A stretch of DNA of 64,000 nt from Chloroflexota bacterium (lineage in GTDB: Bacteria; Chloroflexota; Dehalococcoidia; Lucifugimonadales; Lucifugimonadaceae). Position numbers and translations under genes: made by a program. Positions 40,848-51,148 of the stretch are shown in pieces; positions within the stretch are counted from its first letter, which is position 1; each line of letters opens with the position of its first letter. Location of the stretch: NCBI GenBank assembly GCA_027618835.1, contig JAQCHZ010000001.1, positions 111,642-175,641 of the forward strand, in the 5' to 3' direction. The notes under the pieces were generated by a model, which was given only the letters and a program-made list of their open reading frames with translations, ran no database searches and was not told the origin of the DNA.

Positions 40848-40879
40848 CTTAACGTTAATGATGTTCATATTTCGTTAAG
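40848..40879. promoter_or_regulatory. inverted repeat upstream of the GAF-LuxR gene, possible operator
   Basis: CTTAACG-ttaatgatgttcatattt-CGTTAAG, overlapping the TTAACGTTAA palindrome. Confidence 0.35.
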
Positions 40880-40995
40880 AATTAGTCAATGCCAACGAAT
40901 TGTTTGTAATTGCACCATGCTGCTGAAGAATTGTGCTACGTTAGCGCTCGGCGCAGCGAAATTTAAAGCAATATTGAGAACTCTAAATACTAGAG

Positions 40996-43900
40996 ATGAA
41001 CAAAAACGCGTCGACTTCTTCGCAAACTGATTACCATCGTCTATCTAATTTCCACGACGCTTTGGCTGACCTGAGTCAAATTTCGATTGGTGATATTTCA
41101 GTCGAGTCGCTGTTTAAGGTCGTAGGTTCAAGGCTCGCTCAAATAATGCCCGCCGAGTGTGTATCGATCATGATGGTTGAGAATGGCCAGCAGCTAGTGC
41201 TTTCAGCCGGAGTTGGTTGGGACGAGTCACAGCTAGGATCAGTTCTCGCACGGTGGGGTACGGAATCCGATGCTGAATATCCGGCGACGTTACGCGGTCC
41301 TGTAGTCGATGCGAGTTCCGGTGTTCCATTCATACACGGACTTGTACCAGTGGGAGCAAGCGGGATAAATGGTGCTCAATCTGTCCCTATCGGGCGGTCT
41401 GACCATCCGATCGGAGTACTTGGAATATACGTTAAAGATGCACATTCGTTCTCATCTCATGATCTGACATTTATGAAATCCGTGGCATCGATCCTTGCCG
41501 CTAAAATCGAACAACAAAATGCTTCTCTGCAAGTTGAGAAAGTGACCCGTGACAGAGGTTATATATCTGAAATCGGACGGATTGTAGGAGCGTCTCTTGA
41601 TATGCATGAGGTCTATTCGTTACTGGCGAATCAGGCCAAAAAATTGCTTGAGTTCGATCGCATTACAATCAACGTAATTGATCGCGTGAATCAATCGTTC
41701 ACATTTGCTTACGTCGCCGGAGCGGAAAATTCAGCTTGGCCCGAAAAGGGTGCACACCCGATCAAAGGAAAAGCGATCGACGCTGTATTGCAATCCGGTC
41801 AAGGAATTATTGTTCAGCAGGACAACAAGCATAAAGTTCAGGCCGAGTATCCCGGCGCACTTTCAGATCATCGTGGTTTTCACTCGCTTTTGTGTGCACC
41901 GGTGTACTGGAAGGGCGAAATAATTGCAGGTCTTGCTATTCGTAGCAAAGGCGTAAACACCTACACGGAAAAAGACCTTGAGATTGCTGGTCGTATCGTT
42001 GCTCAGATAGCCGGTGCCATTGCGAACGACAGTCTGCATGCAGCAGAAAAGTTGTATGCAGAGGAGCAGTCAGCGCTTGCTGAAATTAGCAGGATCATCG
42101 TGTCGTCGGTCCGACTTGATGAGATATATCCGAGATTTGCAGAGGCTGCAAAACGATTACTGAAGTTTGATCGTGTCGTAATAAACACGATAGATGAGCA
42201 GCAGACTCGGGCATTTTTGCGCTACACCTGGGGGAAAAATGCTGACGATTTTGTGAGTCGGCAATCAGGACGTCCGTTGGCAGGCACTGGTACAGAGGCG
42301 GTAATCCGTACTCGGATGGGTCTGATCGTCACACCAGAGATGATTATTGGTCAACCTGAGCGATTTAACGGACTTAAAGTAGGCCTCGACGCGGGTCTGA
42401 AGTCGACTATGGCGGTTCCATTGATATATCAGGGGCGTGCATTCGGAGCGTTTATGGTGAGGAGCACGGAAGCAGATGCCTACTCACTACGTGATATTCA
42501 TATTGCTGAGCAAATCGGACTCCAAATCAGCGGAGTCGTGCGGAATTCTCAGATCAACGAGAAGCTTGAACGATCCGTAAAAGAATTTGCGATGCTCGCC
42601 GATCTAGCTAATTCAGCAGGTAATGCGAGGGTTTTGACGACATTTTTAGAAAACGTGAATTCCGCACTTGGCCAGTGCATTGATTTCGACCACATTGCAA
42701 TTTGCATCGAGCAACCCGAGTACTCGATCGTTCGTTACGAGTACGTACGGGGTGTACGTGTGTCCGGTATTGACGATGGCGGGGTGTTACCGGTTTCGAG
42801 TATTGCAAAACTTCCTGAATATGTTTCGGCTCGTTATGGTCAGATTCTGGATGACCCTTCAGGTGGCCCGTTGGATTCGGCTCGAATACAGGCAGGATTG
42901 AACAGCTATATTCAGTTCCCTCTGTACTCACGAGATAGGCCTGTTGGGATCATTTATCTTGGGGCGCTGACTGCAAATGCGTATTCACATGAGCACCTTG
43001 ATTTGATGGAGAAAATCAGTACGCAGATAGCGTATGCAATCGATAATATTCGGTTCCACAGCAGTGCCGCGCAAGAGACATCGAATCGGATTGCACTTGA
43101 TGATTTGATTACGAGCATTAGTCGCTCGACGAGTCATCGAGAGATGCTGACTATATTTTTGGAGTCGCTCCGGAATGCGATTCCGTTCGACCATGCGAGC
43201 TTCTCGTCTGATTCGCTGAAATATGATTCGCTTGCCATCGAGTTTGATGAGGTTGTCAATGGTTTCGAGAGTCGCAAGCCGATTCCGGTATCACTTGTTG
43301 AAGAATTGACTCGAGTGACTTTAGAGCAAGGTAAGGCGATTCTCTGGGACGCAAATCACGTCGATTCTACAAGAGCACCCGAGCTGTATAAACAGTTGAT
43401 CGAATGTGGTCCCGAATCGTCATTGTCAGTGCCACTGATTTCAGCAGGTTCACAAATTGGTGCTCTACTCTTCTATTCGAATGCTCGAAATGCGTTTTCT
43501 AGCCACCACAGCCGAACAGCCGCACTGGCTTGTACGGTGTTTCTCAGTGCGCTTGAGCGCAGCGGATACGCTGTATCAACCTCGGATGCACTGGCAGTTC
43601 TTCTTCCCAATGTTGAGATGCCCCGAATCGGTATCGTGGACAGCAAACCCCATTGCCAGCGAACGTTGAGTGCAACAATCGGCGATTTGGGTTTCGACGT
43701 TTTTGCTGAAACGTCTACGCTAGAGTCGTTTTTCGAGGCGTTTGAGCAGATTAGTTACGAGGGTTCGACGATATTGATATGGGAGTTGCACGATCCCGGA
43801 GAAGCTGACTTTACCTTGATTCGTCAGTTATTAGGCAGACGACAAAATCCGAAGGTCGTGCTGGTTGACCACGGGTGCGGTAGCGAATTGCTGGGCGAAG

Positions 43901-44274
43901 CCATGCGTGCGGGAGTGGTCGGGTATTTAGAGCGTGATTCTTCGAGTGAGTCGCTCAAAACAGCGCTCGTGAACGTGATCGATACCGGAGTGAGTATCGA
44001 TCGGAGCGTTCTGGACAATTACTTCAACGATAACTCGACCTCGTCGTTCAGATGGGGTGAAGAATATTCAGCGATTCTTGAGCAATTGAACGATCGCGAT
44101 ATTGCGATATTACAGGCAGTGGCTAACGGCCAGAGTAACGCTGAGATCGCGACCGAATTGAGTTTTGCTGTGGGTACCATCAAGAATCGCTTAGCGAGGA
44201 TATACAAGATTCTCGGCGTAGCTAATCGAGCCGGGGCGATGGCGTTTGCGATTCGCACGGATGTGGTCATCTGA
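40996..44274 (+). CDS. multi-GAF (about five) regulator with degenerate receiver domain and C-terminal LuxR HTH
   Basis: 1092 aa; repeated GAF blocks (SLLCAPVYWKGEIIAGLAIRSKG, STMAVPLIYQGRAFGAFMVRST, SYIQFPLYSRDRPVGIIYLG, SLSVPLISAGSQIGALLFYS); C-term LNDRDIAILQAVANGQSNAEIATELSFAVGTIKNRLARIYKILGVANRAGAMAFA. Confidence 0.88.
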   Translation: MNKNASTSSQTDYHRLSNFHDALADLSQISIGDISVESLFKVVGSRLAQIMPAECVSIMMVENGQQLVLSAGVGWDESQLGSVLARWGTESDAEYPATLRGPVVDASSGVPFIHGLVPVGASGINGAQSVPIGRSDHPIGVLGIYVKDAHSFSSHDLTFMKSVASILAAKIEQQNASLQVEKVTRDRGYISEIGRIVGASLDMHEVYSLLANQAKKLLEFDRITINVIDRVNQSFTFAYVAGAENSAWPEKGAHPIKGKAIDAVLQSGQGIIVQQDNKHKVQAEYPGALSDHRGFHSLLCAPVYWKGEIIAGLAIRSKGVNTYTEKDLEIAGRIVAQIAGAIANDSLHAAEKLYAEEQSALAEISRIIVSSVRLDEIYPRFAEAAKRLLKFDRVVINTIDEQQTRAFLRYTWGKNADDFVSRQSGRPLAGTGTEAVIRTRMGLIVTPEMIIGQPERFNGLKVGLDAGLKSTMAVPLIYQGRAFGAFMVRSTEADAYSLRDIHIAEQIGLQISGVVRNSQINEKLERSVKEFAMLADLANSAGNARVLTTFLENVNSALGQCIDFDHIAICIEQPEYSIVRYEYVRGVRVSGIDDGGVLPVSSIAKLPEYVSARYGQILDDPSGGPLDSARIQAGLNSYIQFPLYSRDRPVGIIYLGALTANAYSHEHLDLMEKISTQIAYAIDNIRFHSSAAQETSNRIALDDLITSISRSTSHREMLTIFLESLRNAIPFDHASFSSDSLKYDSLAIEFDEVVNGFESRKPIPVSLVEELTRVTLEQGKAILWDANHVDSTRAPELYKQLIECGPESSLSVPLISAGSQIGALLFYSNARNAFSSHHSRTAALACTVFLSALERSGYAVSTSDALAVLLPNVEMPRIGIVDSKPHCQRTLSATIGDLGFDVFAETSTLESFFEAFEQISYEGSTILIWELHDPGEADFTLIRQLLGRRQNPKVVLVDHGCGSELLGEAMRAGVVGYLERDSSSESLKTALVNVIDTGVSIDRSVLDNYFNDNSTSSFRWGEEYSAILEQLNDRDIAILQAVANGQSNAEIATELSFAVGTIKNRLARIYKILGVANRAGAMAFAIRTDVVI

Positions 44275-44536
44275 GATACGCCTAAGTTCGATCTATCGGT
44301 TTAAACGTCTCGTAAGAATCGGTGAATTAGTTGTAGTGATCACGACTGGGTTACCAACGACATTATCAAGTGTGACTGGTGGCACGTGCTTCCCTTATAT
44401 CTCAGTCCTAGACTCCCATTGGTTGCACCGTGGGCATCCGCACAGCCTATCGACCACGGTGATCAATACGAATTCAGCGATTTATCTAGAGTACGGCCAG
44501 GCAGAATCCTGTAGTTCTAGCCGAGAGGAATATCAG

Positions 44537-45793
44537 TTGACGCCACCGCTTCATAGCCTTCGAGTGTTGGACTGCACCATAGCGCTTGCGGGTCCCTACG
44601 CGTCGTTGATCCTTGCTGATCTTGGTGCTGATGTGATTAAGATTGAGAACCCTGTACAACCAAACATGCGAACAGTAGGTTCGGATGCGGCAACCGAAAA
44701 ACCGGGAGGGGCGAAATCTTCTCGAGTAGAAAACGAAGACCTCGGGCCTTACAAAGGTGAGAACGGAAAATTTCTTATCACCAATCGTAATAAACGTGGC
44801 ATGGCTATCGACCTGAAATCTGCTGAAGGAAAAGAGATATTTTTCAAACTCCTTGATACGGCCGACATACTGGTTCAAAACTTCCGACCGGGTGTCATGG
44901 ACCGACTAGGTTTCGGATGGGAAGATCTGAAAAAGATCAACCCGAGATTGATTTACTGTTCGATTTCAGGATTTGGAGAGGGTAGTCCATATGCTGCCCT
45001 CGGTGGATTGGACCTTATTGCGCAGGGCATGAGCGGGTTGATGACACTTACAGGGCTACCGGACAGCAGTGAACCCATAAAGGCTGGTACACCAATCACC
45101 GACATGGGTACTGGAATGTACGGTGTGATTGGTATTCTGGCGGCACTTAGAGAGCTGGATAGAAGTGGGAGAGGGCAACATGTAGAAGCGACTCTTCTAG
45201 ACACTCCAATATCCTGGCTTACATGGAGAGCTGCAGAGTATTGGGAATCTGGAGAAATTCCTGAACCTCAAGGCAGCGGTAACGGGACATATCGCTCATT
45301 CAGATGTTCAGATGACCGCTGGGTGAATATCTCTGCCAGTAGTCAAAAGCTTTTTGAAATCGGTTGTGATGTTATCGGCCGCCCCGATCTCGTGACCGAC
45401 GACAGGTTCTCCAGCGCCAATCTACGTACAAAGAACGCCAAAGAAATAACTGCTGAATTTCAAACGGCATTTCTAACAAAACCGTCGTCAGAGTGGATCG
45501 AATTATTTCAACGCACTGCAGTTCCTGTAGGGCCGATTAACAACATTGCCGACATTCTCGATGACGATCCGCATGTGGTGGCAAGAGAGATGGTGGTCGA
45601 GGTGGATCATCAAGTTATCGGAAAGATGAAGACTCTTGGAATTCCAGTCAAACTTTCAGAGACACCAGGTGAGATAACTATGGCAGCACCTACGCTCGGT
45701 CAACACACCAGAGAGATTCTTAAAGAGTTGAATTACTCGGAAGAACAAATTAATTCCATGGCAGACAACAAAATAATCGCCGTGAGCAGGTAA
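44537..45793 (+). CDS. CaiB/BaiF family CoA-transferase
   Basis: LHSLRVLDCTIALAGPYASLILADLGADVIKIENP; NKRGMAIDLKSAEGKEIFFKLLDTADILVQNFRPGVMDRLGFG; GLDLIAQGMSGLMTLTG. Confidence 0.95.
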   Translation: MTPPLHSLRVLDCTIALAGPYASLILADLGADVIKIENPVQPNMRTVGSDAATEKPGGAKSSRVENEDLGPYKGENGKFLITNRNKRGMAIDLKSAEGKEIFFKLLDTADILVQNFRPGVMDRLGFGWEDLKKINPRLIYCSISGFGEGSPYAALGGLDLIAQGMSGLMTLTGLPDSSEPIKAGTPITDMGTGMYGVIGILAALRELDRSGRGQHVEATLLDTPISWLTWRAAEYWESGEIPEPQGSGNGTYRSFRCSDDRWVNISASSQKLFEIGCDVIGRPDLVTDDRFSSANLRTKNAKEITAEFQTAFLTKPSSEWIELFQRTAVPVGPINNIADILDDDPHVVAREMVVEVDHQVIGKMKTLGIPVKLSETPGEITMAAPTLGQHTREILKELNYSEEQINSMADNKIIAVSR

Positions 45794-45825
45794 AGCTGTT
45801 TGATGGTCGTAGAGAGGATCCCGTA

Positions 45826-46311
45826 GTGCTAGACATCATAATCAATGACAAAAGATGGGAATGGGAAGCCGTTGAGATCGGAACTAAGGGTGATGAATTA
45901 ACTCTTGATGTGACTTCCGAATCGGTAGCAACATATGCAAAGGACGCCAGAAATTTCGACCATGCTTACATTGATGCAGGCTCCGGTGATCTAGCAATGC
46001 CAACAGGTATTTTCCGTGATTGCCAGTTGAGACGACATTCCGTTGCTCAGGCAGCTGGCTACACATCACTGGAAATGGTTGAAGATAATCCTCGACAAAC
46101 GCCTTTTGCAAAATGCACAGCCAGATGGTTCGCTCCTATACGAGTTGGAGACACTCTTACAAGCTCGGCTCAAGTTCTTGAAAAATACGAACGGCGCGGG
46201 AGTAAATTTGTCACGTTTCGGGTTGAAATCACTAATCAGGATCAAGAAAGAGTGGCTGAATACGACTACACGTGCATTTTTGAGTATGCCAAAGGGCAGA
46301 ATTTGTCTTAA
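45826..46311 (+). CDS. MaoC-like dehydratase (hotdog; N-terminal FAS1-type family)
   Basis: ATYAKDARNFDHAYID...RWFAPIRVGDTLTSSAQVLEKYERRGSKFVTFRVEITNQDQERVAEYDYTCIFEY. Confidence 0.8.
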   Translation: MLDIIINDKRWEWEAVEIGTKGDELTLDVTSESVATYAKDARNFDHAYIDAGSGDLAMPTGIFRDCQLRRHSVAQAAGYTSLEMVEDNPRQTPFAKCTARWFAPIRVGDTLTSSAQVLEKYERRGSKFVTFRVEITNQDQERVAEYDYTCIFEYAKGQNLS

Positions 46312-46360
46312 TCGGTAGAAGCATTTTCATCCGCAATAAAATTCAAATGGTGTAAATAAT

Positions 46361-46825
46361 ATGACTCAACTAAAGCTAAATGCCAGTTTCGATTCAATTA
46401 GTGTCGGTGATGAACTGCCTCCGTTTGAAATTGGCGAGACGCAGGCAACAATGGACCAGCCGGCCACAAACAGCAGAGTTCCAAAGGCTGAAGATGCCAA
46501 ACCCCGAAAAAACATCCATAACGACCCCGATTTTGCCAAAGCTGGACTGTTCGGCGCTACCGCAAATGCTGGTGTGATGACAATGGCGTACGTCAACCAG
46601 ATGCTTGAAGCTGTGTTTTCCGCCGAATCTTTTTACAACGGAGGCAGTCTCACCTACAAAGGGATCAATCCGTTTAGGGATGGTGACGTGGTGGTGTTTA
46701 CTGGCGAAGTAACGGCAAAACGGGTGGAATCGGGCAAAAATTATGTTGATTTTGCCATCAAGGGAATTGACCAGAGCGGTCGCATGGTTGGAGTTGCAGA
46801 AGCGACTGTAGTTCCCGGTCACTAG
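46361..46825 (+). CDS. MaoC family dehydratase
   Basis: FDSISVGDELPPFEIGETQ...GLFGATANAGVMTMAYVNQMLEAVF...GINPFRDGDVVVFTGEVTAKR. Confidence 0.82.
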   Translation: MTQLKLNASFDSISVGDELPPFEIGETQATMDQPATNSRVPKAEDAKPRKNIHNDPDFAKAGLFGATANAGVMTMAYVNQMLEAVFSAESFYNGGSLTYKGINPFRDGDVVVFTGEVTAKRVESGKNYVDFAIKGIDQSGRMVGVAEATVVPGH

Positions 46826-47253
46826 AACCGGACGACGATTAATACCGCCCAAGCTACTTACCGAAGCCTCTGCACGTCTACTTTTAGGGGCGGGGGCCGC
46901 CTGTATATCCGTTTTGTACCGCTGTACTTCATTACCGTCCGATTTTCCAGTGATGCGAAATCCATCGACCGAAAATCGTGTTAAAAAATCAACGAGTGAC
47001 TCTGGTCATCGCTGAACAGTTACGCAAGGCACCGTACCAGTGAATGGCGTACGGATAGCCTTTCCACCAAGTTGCGAACGTACCTTGCCTGTTATCGGCT
47101 CGGCGTTCCGACGGATATGCGTAATGGACAGTTTGCGGTCAAAAAGTGCATCTTTTCGAGTTCCTCCTCAATCGAATCGAAACTTTTTTCGCAAGGGTTC
47201 GAATTAAAGAGTACCTATGTGAGGTGCTCTGACTGATATTGAAAGGTACGGTC

Positions 47254-49104
47254 ATGCTAATACTTAGTATTCGGAAGTACTCTAGTCAGCTGGTGTTGTT
47301 ACTAGCCGGAGTGCTGTTAATCGCCGCAATTAGTTGTGGTGGGTCGGACGGAGACGATGATTCCGCAGCTGCTGCGACATCTACCTCTGCCCCGGCGGCA
47401 ACGGCTAAACCTGAGGCAACGGCTAAACCTGAGGCAACGTTGAAGCCGGGGACGAACCCGATTTCGGCAACTGCAACGGCCGCTCCGGTAGCTACCAAAG
47501 CCGATGTTGCTGAACCAGAATTATTGAAACGGGGTGGCGTCCTGAAATATGGAGCTGACCCTAACAATAACCACGTTTTCTTCCAGCAGTACACCCCGGG
47601 TGCGGGTGCTTTCTGGGCAATGACAGTTGGTGACCCTTTGATGGCCTACGGTGCTGACTCAGAGTGGTTGAAAGAGAAGTCGATGGCTGTGTCATTCGAC
47701 GTATCTTCCGATGCGCAGACGCTTACTTTCAAATTGAGAGAAGGCGTAAAGATGCATGACGGTACCGATTACAACGCCGCTGTGCAGAAGTTCTCGCTTG
47801 ACTGGGTACTTGACCCGGACAACACAGCAGTGACCCGCCCGCAAATCGCAACGATCGATAAAGTCACTGTGATCGATGAATTCACGATCGAACTCCACAT
47901 CTCCAGGGTTTATACCCCTATTCTCAGTGCCCTTGGAATGATGGGTGGAATGCCTTTCTCACCAACTGCGTGGGAAGAGCAGGGAGCTGATGGTTTCAAG
48001 CAGAACGGTGCGCCTTCCAACGGTCCGTTCAGAGTGAAAGAGTGGATTCAGGGAACTCGCACGACTTTCGAAGCTCACCCTGACTATTGGAACGAAGGAA
48101 AGCCATACCTTGACGGATGGATTTGGGAAGAGATTGGTGATAGTCAGGTGCGAGGTGCTGCACTAACTACGGGTGCGATTGACCTAGCCCAAATCCCACC
48201 TTCTGACACTGACACCGTTGCTGCGCTTCGCGCGGGCGATGCTCACCCATTCGTCAACTTTGCTGGTGTGAGAATATCGCATCACAATGCTGCTCGAGCC
48301 CCGTTCGACGATAAGCGTGTTCGTATCGCTGCACAAATGGCCTTGGACCGGCAGGCATGGAATGACGTGCTTCTCGGTGGCGAAGGTCACACATACATGG
48401 GCTCGGTTCTTCCCCCGACATCTGGTTTTGCGTTTGAGGTAGACGAATACCCGTACGAGTACAACCCTGAGAAGGCTCGCGAGCTTCTTGAGGAGTACGC
48501 CGCTGAAAAAGGATTGACTCTTCCGTTGACAACGATGAGCGCATTTACTTGCTCAGCCGCACAGGCAGAAGCGGGTTGTGTCGATCTGGTTGAACAACCG
48601 ATTTCAATCGTGACAACCTCGTCAGCTGAGAACGTGAAACGAGCAGAGTTTGAAGCTGCTTACTTCAACGCAGTTGGATTCGAAGTAACAATGGATCTCG
48701 GTTCAGGTAACGAGGCTCCAAGGACATTCGTCAGCAAGGACGCTTCGTTCTCACTCCGTGGTTTCGGCGTACGACCTCATCCATCAGGAAGTTTTGACTC
48801 CTACATGGGTGTGGGTGGCTACTGGAACAACGGTGGCTGGAGCACGGCACCTAAGCAGCTGGAGTTGCAAGCAATTCTTGAAGCTGCCGCAGCAACTTAC
48901 GACTACTCCGAGCAGGTGCAGTTGTATAAGGATGCGCAGGAGCTTTACATGCTTGAGGCTCTCGGCGGAGTGAAGTCGGCGAACAACCCAACGTTCTGGT
49001 TCTCGAACTCGAACGTGAAGTGGGAAGGCTGGCCTAATGACAAGGCAGTCATGTTCCCTTCCGACTCGAGCATGAAGGTTTACAACATGTGGTTGGACAA
49101 CTAA
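47254..49104 (+). CDS. ABC transporter substrate-binding lipoprotein, family 5 (peptide/nickel type)
   Basis: Lipobox AAISCGG, low-complexity ATAKPEATAKPEATLKP linker, TFKLREGVKMHDGTDYNAAVQKFSLDW, FRVKEWIQGTRTTFEAHPDYW. Confidence 0.92.
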   Translation: MLILSIRKYSSQLVLLLAGVLLIAAISCGGSDGDDDSAAAATSTSAPAATAKPEATAKPEATLKPGTNPISATATAAPVATKADVAEPELLKRGGVLKYGADPNNNHVFFQQYTPGAGAFWAMTVGDPLMAYGADSEWLKEKSMAVSFDVSSDAQTLTFKLREGVKMHDGTDYNAAVQKFSLDWVLDPDNTAVTRPQIATIDKVTVIDEFTIELHISRVYTPILSALGMMGGMPFSPTAWEEQGADGFKQNGAPSNGPFRVKEWIQGTRTTFEAHPDYWNEGKPYLDGWIWEEIGDSQVRGAALTTGAIDLAQIPPSDTDTVAALRAGDAHPFVNFAGVRISHHNAARAPFDDKRVRIAAQMALDRQAWNDVLLGGEGHTYMGSVLPPTSGFAFEVDEYPYEYNPEKARELLEEYAAEKGLTLPLTTMSAFTCSAAQAEAGCVDLVEQPISIVTTSSAENVKRAEFEAAYFNAVGFEVTMDLGSGNEAPRTFVSKDASFSLRGFGVRPHPSGSFDSYMGVGGYWNNGGWSTAPKQLELQAILEAAAATYDYSEQVQLYKDAQELYMLEALGGVKSANNPTFWFSNSNVKWEGWPNDKAVMFPSDSSMKVYNMWLDN

Positions 49105-49136
49105 ATCTGTCCAATTGCTCGAACTAAAAGCAATTT

Positions 49137-49180
49137 GTGGTGCGACTGGCGATCAGTTATGGTGTCGCCGGTCGCACCAC
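49137..49180 (+). terminator. strong hairpin between SBP and permease genes
   Basis: GTGGTGCGACTGGCGA ... TCGCCGGTCGCACCAC, 16-bp stem with one wobble. Confidence 0.65.
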
Positions 49181-49231
49181 TGTACTTTTGACTAGGCTGT
49201 GAAGCCCTGACCAACTGGGAGTGAAAAGTTT

Positions 49232-50185
49232 TTGACTCGGTATTTGTTAAGTCGACTCGGCCAATCGATTGTTGTGTTTTTAATAGTCAGTGTGGTTGTT
49301 TTCTTTGCGGTTAGAACTGTTCCGCAGGATCCGATATATGCGCTGGTTGGGGAAGACGCCGAAGGTTACACACCAGCACAAATCGAGACAATTCGCGAAG
49401 AATTCGGCTTGAATCGCCCGCTCCCTGTTCAATATATGTCCTGGGTGGGGGATGCCCTAAAAGGTGACTGGGGATTGTCGTTTCAGAACAAGCTACCTGT
49501 GATAGATCTGATCAAGAAACGGATTCCTTTTACTCTGACTTTAGCCGTCGGTGCGATGGCGATATCGATCGTGTTTGGCATATCGACCGGAGTTATTGCG
49601 GCACTCACACGAAACTCGAAATGGGACATGATGGCCACCGGCAGCGCTATGTTTGCCGTCGCCGTGCCAGAGTTTTGGTTAGCCCTCATGATGATCTTAT
49701 TCTTCGGGGTGACTTTAGGAATATTGCCCGTTTATGGGGCAGTTTTGATATGGGATGATCCTATTGAAGGATTCCGCCTACTGATCATGCCTGCGTTCGC
49801 CCTGGGCATTGGTGGTGCGGCGACGCTGATGCGTCAGAGCAGGTCATCGATGCTTGAAACCATGGGTGAGGACTACATCAGAACCGCGCGATCAAAAGGT
49901 GTAAAAGAAAAGACCGTCATTATCGTGCACGCCCTACGTAACTCGCTTCTCCCAGTCGTGACGATTCTTGGACTTCGCATCGGCCGGGTACTCGGTGGAG
50001 CGGTGGTGATTGAAACGATGTTTAGTTGGCCGGGCCTGGGTCAACTTGCGGTGTCATCGCTTCAAAAAGCGGACTACCCAGTCATCATGGCGATCGTGAT
50101 GTTTTCATCTGCAGCTGTGATCATCGCCAATTTTGTCACTGACATTGCTTACTCGTACATTGATCCGCGTATTCGTTACGCTTAG
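49232..50185 (+). CDS. ABC transporter permease (DppB/OppB type)
   Basis: MTRYLLSRLGQSIVVFLIVSVVVFFAVRTVPQDP...EDYIRTARSKGVKEKTVIIVHALRNSLLPVVTILG. Confidence 0.95.
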   Translation: MTRYLLSRLGQSIVVFLIVSVVVFFAVRTVPQDPIYALVGEDAEGYTPAQIETIREEFGLNRPLPVQYMSWVGDALKGDWGLSFQNKLPVIDLIKKRIPFTLTLAVGAMAISIVFGISTGVIAALTRNSKWDMMATGSAMFAVAVPEFWLALMMILFFGVTLGILPVYGAVLIWDDPIEGFRLLIMPAFALGIGGAATLMRQSRSSMLETMGEDYIRTARSKGVKEKTVIIVHALRNSLLPVVTILGLRIGRVLGGAVVIETMFSWPGLGQLAVSSLQKADYPVIMAIVMFSSAAVIIANFVTDIAYSYIDPRIRYA

Positions 50186-50200
50186 TTCAGGAAATTCTAG

Positions 50201-51094
50201 ATGGTAAAAACGTCGGATTCAGTAGAGCCCAGTTCAGTTGATACTGCGCGAATTCAGTTGCCGTACTGGCTTGCTGGTTTGCTGCGTCACAGGTTGTCGG
50301 TTATTGGTGGCTCATTCATCTTGTTCGTAGCCTTTCTGGCCGTCTTTGCCCCATTGCTAACTGGATTCGAGCCAACCGAAGTAGACCCGCCAAATCGATT
50401 CCTTAGGCCGTCGTTCGAACATTTGCTAGGCACCGATTACTTAGGGCGTGACCAATTTACGCGGCTGATATATGGTGCGCGCATTTCGATGGTGGTTGGC
50501 ATATTTTCCGTTGTGATCGCATCGTTTATCGGTGTGCCGCTGGGCCTGACCGCCGCGCATTTTGGTGGATGGACCGATTCGGCGATCATGCGATTCATCG
50601 ACGCAAAATTGTCAATCCCGGGTTTGATTCTGGCGATGATGCTGCTGTTAATGCTTGGTGGCGGCGTCCTGACTGTGAGCATTGCGCTTGGTATTAATTT
50701 ATCGAGCGCTCAAGCTCGTTTGATTCGAAGTCAGGCACTGTCGGTTAAAGAGCGAGAGTACTTCCATGCAGCGCGTGCTATGGGCACATCGAACTGGAGA
50801 TTAATTCTTTTACACATGATGCCCAATTCGATTCAGCCTGTGATTGTGCAAGCGAGTTTGGGTGTTGGATTTGCGATTCTAGGCGAAGCCTCGTTGAGCT
50901 TCCTGGGATTGGGAGTAACTCCACCGACTCCGACGTGGGGGAACATGCTTTCTCTGGCGTTCCAGTACATGCGTAGTGCCCCCTATCTGCTGTTTGCCCC
51001 AGGTGTAGCGATTCTTCTGCTCGTTATGTCGTTCAGCTTCGTCGGTGATGGATTGCGAGATGTTCTAGATCCGAGGCTCAAGGGAAAGATTTGA
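50201..51094 (+). CDS. ABC transporter permease (DppC/OppC type)
   Basis: HLLGTDYLGRDQFTRLIYGARISMVVG...EREYFHAARAMGTSNWRLILLHMMPNSIQPVIV. Confidence 0.95.
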   Translation: MVKTSDSVEPSSVDTARIQLPYWLAGLLRHRLSVIGGSFILFVAFLAVFAPLLTGFEPTEVDPPNRFLRPSFEHLLGTDYLGRDQFTRLIYGARISMVVGIFSVVIASFIGVPLGLTAAHFGGWTDSAIMRFIDAKLSIPGLILAMMLLLMLGGGVLTVSIALGINLSSAQARLIRSQALSVKEREYFHAARAMGTSNWRLILLHMMPNSIQPVIVQASLGVGFAILGEASLSFLGLGVTPPTPTWGNMLSLAFQYMRSAPYLLFAPGVAILLLVMSFSFVGDGLRDVLDPRLKGKI

Positions 51095-51148
51095 ACATGA
51101 GTTGCTGCAAATCAGTGCGCCAATCAGTGATGATTTCGAGACAATAAT

